Source: Odiellus spinosus (Eukaryota; Arthropoda; Arachnida; Opiliones; Phalangiidae). From it: a DNA stretch of 64,000 bases. Below are positions 61,331-64,000 of this stretch, piece by piece. The stretch is taken from positions 3,782,001 through 3,846,000 of the forward strand of contig OY987232.1 of assembly GCA_963920705.1 (NCBI GenBank). The letters run 5' to 3'. How positions within the stretch are numbered: position 1 is the stretch's first letter; each line of letters opens with the position of its first letter. Below the pieces are notes generated by a model. It was not told where the DNA came from, searched no databases, and saw nothing but the letters and a program-made list of their open reading frames with translations. The translations under genes and the position numbers were made by a program.

Positions 61331-62622
61331 TTTACTACAATCCCAGAAGAACTTCAATTAATGGATAAATTGGAAATTCCGGACCAAAGTGAAAATATAA
61401 CCAGTTCCATGGATCAAGTATCTCAAGGTTCTGAACTGAAGTTGGATTTGAAAACCCTTAAAGCTAGAGTATTGGAATATCAAGAGAGTCATCTATTTTC
61501 CTGGGCAGTTTCATGCGAAGCTAATAAATTAACTCTGTGCAAGAAAAATCAAAGTATCCTAACAGTTAGATTAAAAGTTATGTGACTTCAGATTTTGTTG
61601 TTTGACAAACAAATAGATACAAATTTTAAAATATTTGATACCTTTGGATCTCAAATTTCTACTTTTGAAAGATTTATCAAATTACTTGATCAGTTTGATA
61701 GTGATTGGACTCCATGCTGGGGACTTAATGCAGACATTTTTGTACCGTATTTTCACACCAATATTCATAGCGCTCATTATTCTCCAGAATCCAATAGTCT
61801 TCGATCAGACAACTGCGAATATTTAACCTCCAAAAAAATGTGGCTTGGTGCGAAGAATTTTGCTAAAACGTGTCAAACGCAAGAAATCTAGCGTTATTTC
61901 TCCAAAACAAACCAATATTAGAATCCTGAATGCTCAAGAAATTCGAATTAGACACGCAGCTTTAAAAGTGAAAAACAAAGCACTTCGTAGGAAAAATAAT
62001 TCATAGCGCCATTGAGGAGGATGGTGTGGAATAGACCCCTGAAGAAAGCAAAGAAATGCAAGAGGCTATTGAAACAAACCCTTTTGAAAAAAAAAATTTG
62101 AAAGATTCTTTTTGCGACAACTGCGTTTGGCCAATTCCAAGAGAAAGAGACCAAAAAATGGCACCCCTCTATCGTGCATTGGTGCTTGTATATCAAGAGC
62201 AAATCTGCTAGCACCTAGGAAACCTTAAGACAGGCATTTACGCTTCCAACTCGAAGGACCTTGTACAATTATTCCAAAGATCTTAAAGCAGATAGCGGGT
62301 TTAAGAAGAAATGAGGGACGCTATCAAATATGACCAGCTTAGTAAGCATCAAACATACATCTCTATGATGATAGATGAAATAAATATTAAGCAAGACTTA
62401 ATTTACAGAGTGAGTACTGGAGAGGCTGCTGGCTTCACAAATTCTATTGAAAGTCAGAACAAGATTAAAAAACTGAAGGAAGCGGTGGAACCTGACCCCA
62501 ATAAACCTCCACAATTAGCAACACATGTCATGCAAATAATGATTAGAAGTTTAACGGGAAATTTTAAATATCCTTACGCGTATTTTCCTTGCGATAACAT
62601 GAAAGCGGATGAGCTTCATACT
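61331..62622 (+). pseudogene. P-element/THAP9-like transposase, decayed
   Basis: Homology to P-type transposases is spread over several frames. First 61331-61585 (IPEELQLMDKLEIPDQ...HLFSWAV), then 61595-61891 (LLFDKQIDTNFKIFDTFG), both plausible middle parts. Then from about 62156 KWHPSIVHWCLYIKSKSAST, a TAG, and FTLPTRRTLYNYSKDLKADSGF, the well-conserved segment before the catalytic domain. Then 62311-62622 with MMIDEINIKQDLIYRVSTG, GFTN and YPYAYFPC, the first part of the RNase H-like domain with its DE(I/M) motif. Several stops and shifts separate these. The rest of the catalytic domain is cut at 62623 by the Foldback-like copy. The N-terminal THAP domain is missing or in the flank at 58136-58414. 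Confidence 0.72.
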
Positions 62623-63307
62623 AATTATGCCCATTAGCGCAGTTCCTATTTGCGCAGTTCCCACTAGCGCAGTTCCCATTTGCGCAGTTTCCCATTAGCG
62701 CCATTCCCATTAGCGCAGTTCCTATTTGCGCAGTTTCCCATTTGCGCAGTTTCCCATTTGCGCCGTTCCCATTAGCGCCGTTCCCATTAGCGCCGTTCCC
62801 ATTAGCGCAGTTTCCTATTAGCGCAACTTCCCATTAGCGCAGTTCCTACTAGCGCAGTTCCCACTAGCGCCATTTCCCATTTCCGCCGTTTTCCAGTAGC
62901 GCCGTTTCCCAGTAGCGCCGTTTCCCAGTAGCGCCGTTTCCCAGTAGCGCCGCTTCCCAGTAGCGCCGTTTCCAAACAACTGCTATGTCCTAGATGCTAA
63001 ATCCAAAAACCAAAACAATACCCTCTTTCCTAATTTTTTTTAACCAAACCTTCACAAGGGCTTCCTGTTTCAGCACATATTGTCTCAAAAGAACTAACCT
63101 AACCTAAACCACAGAATCGCGTTCAAAAACGATGTTTTCTAAAAGAGAGTTAACAAATGAGCATTACCTAAATGGCAAATTTGTAATTTAGTAGTACCAC
63201 TTTGTCCTTTATTTTACCATAAAAAATAACTTGACCCCCTTTATAATTAAATATGTAATTAAATCCGACGTAAAATTTACAAAACTGACCCACAACACGG
63301 AATACAG
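62623..63307. mobile_element. Second Foldback-like copy, right half lost
   Basis: Starts at the same point as the first copy (AATTATGCCCATTAGCGC) and carries a long left arm (about 62628-62974), then the same internal sequence as 51480-51800. AACTAACCTAACCTAAACC, ATCGCGTTCAAAA, GTAGTACCACTTTGTCC and CACAACACGGAA(T/A)ACAGC occur in matching order. It stops at 63307, within the shared internal sequence, where other DNA begins. The tRNA-like part and right arm are therefore missing, and no 9-bp duplication can be tested. Confidence 0.82.
62628..62974 (+). repeat. Minisatellite arm of the second Foldback-like copy
   Basis: About 21 units of CCCATTAGCGCAGTTT type. Variants shift along the array: ATTTGCGCAGTT and ACTAGCGCAGTT early, ATTAGCGCCGTT in the middle, and a run of CAGTAGCGCCGTTTCC at the end. 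It is four times longer than the left arm of the first copy, showing free length change. Confidence 0.93.
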
Positions 63308-63842
63308 CTCTGGCGGAACTCCAGGAATACCCTTATCAACTTAAATATCTAATGCGAATCTCTTCCTATAATAGGCGTCAAAATTTTATGTGAAGTCCAC
63401 CAGCCAACGTTGGACTGCCGTATCGTGGGAAGTATTTCACTCGTTTGGACAACTTTCGCTACGTCAGAGCGCCTGATTAGTTCGCCGTGTTAGAATCTTT
63501 ATCTGGTCAACCACGCTACTAGTGTATATTCGCCTCGACTTAAAAGTCGCTGACGAAAATATTAATAAAAAATAACGCGTCGAAGTCGCCAAAATTGGAT
63601 TATAAAAAAAGGAGAAAAACTGTCGGACCAAAGTTCATCCCCAACCAAGTTTTCTTCTATCGATACGAGGCAACCTGCGTTTAGTTCTCTGGCGGAACTC
63701 CAGGAATACCCTTATCAACTTAAATATCTAATGCGAATCTCTTCCTATAATAGGTGGGTACCGAAATTTTATAACTTATTTAGTTTAAATATATGCTGGG
63801 AGTTCCGCCGCTAGACAATTAGCTGTTAGACAATTACAACCG
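63308..63842 (+). mobile_element. 5' region of another retroelement, with direct repeats
   Basis: An identical 68-bp segment starting CTCTGGCGGAACTCCAGG occurs at 63308-63375 and 63687-63754 (offset 379 bp). Between them lies non-coding sequence (AGTCCACCAGCCAACGTTGG, CGCTACTAGTGTATATTCGCC). After the second copy about 90 bp leads to the start codon at 63843. Repeated promoter units ahead of ORF1 are known in some LINE families, and short LTR ends would look similar. Which applies cannot be decided here. Confidence 0.5.
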
Positions 63843-64000
63843 ATGGGAAAAACAACCCGCTCGAATTCTAAGTCCAACTTGGAAGCTGATGAGTCTCAGC
63901 AACATCAAGAAATGTGCGATTCAACAGATATATTGAAAGAGCTACGTGCCATTTCGGGAAAAATAGATAGCCTAAACTCCAAACTTAATGACACTAATGC
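63843..64000 (+). CDS. Start of a reading frame running off the window, retroelement ORF1-like
   Basis: ATG at 63843 opens a frame that stays open for 52 codons to the window end. The start is polar (MGKTTRSNSKSN) and turns into an alternating hydrophobic pattern, DILKELRAISGKIDSLNSKL, which fits the beginning of a coiled coil. A basic N-terminus followed by a coiled coil is the usual beginning of LINE ORF1 proteins, and its position after a repeated 5' region supports that. The protein is partial at its 3' end, and no RNA-binding or zinc-knuckle motif is yet visible. It is the only undisturbed element frame start in the window. Confidence 0.5.
   Translation, partial: MGKTTRSNSKSNLEADESQQHQEMCDSTDILKELRAISGKIDSLNSKLNDTN

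Overview
The window looks like pericentromeric or otherwise heterochromatic DNA of an animal, most likely an arthropod. The evidence is a 39-kb satellite array, a dense nest of broken transposable elements of animal type (CR1/L2-like LINEs, BEL/Pao, ISL2EU, a P/THAP9-like element, a Foldback-like element, a TA-flanked MITE), high A+T content and no convincing intact host gene. The species cannot be fixed from the sequence.

Layout. 1-39312 is an uninterrupted satellite of about 103 monomers of about 382 bp. Each monomer is itself an inverted dimer: one half is the degenerate reverse complement of the other, so every monomer could fold into a long hairpin. Monomer variants are arranged in higher-order blocks; the clearest is a 2676-bp seven-monomer unit. 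At 39312 the satellite stops inside a monomer and runs into a 1-kb A+T-only tract dominated by an octamer TATATTTA. 

40595-42702 is a 5'-cut, stop-ridden LINE on the minus strand. Its upstream end is interrupted by a BEL/Pao LTR retrotransposon (42703-48656, minus strand, 417-bp LTRs, CTGTG target duplication) with several frameshifts, one stop and a deletion of the integrase active site. 48662-49090 is a relic of the end of the same ISL2EU family seen later. 49130-51180 holds degenerate tandem repeats and a fold-back element with a small MITE nested in it. 51394-52304 is a Foldback-like element whose inverted ends are arrays of a short minisatellite, flanked by a 9-bp duplication; inside it lies a tRNA-like sequence with well-spaced Pol III A and B boxes. 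52314-57025 is non-coding, with a 14-bp minisatellite and several small duplications.

57026-58135 is a second minus-strand LINE fragment; its 3' RNA hairpin matches that of the first LINE in architecture but not in base sequence. 58415-61330 is an unusual ISL2EU element: about 0.9 kb of its right end, including the transposase C-terminus, is present at both ends as an inverted repeat, and the transposase has lost its N-terminus and carries one stop. It sits against a decayed P/THAP9-like transposase (61331-62622). A second, truncated Foldback-like copy follows (62623-63307), cut by the 5' region of another element that carries a 379-bp-spaced direct repeat and opens a reading frame running off the window end (63843-64000).

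No genes here work together as a pathway. The biology is repeat biology: a hairpin-forming satellite, minisatellite-ended fold-back elements, and a nest of insertions whose order can be partly reconstructed.
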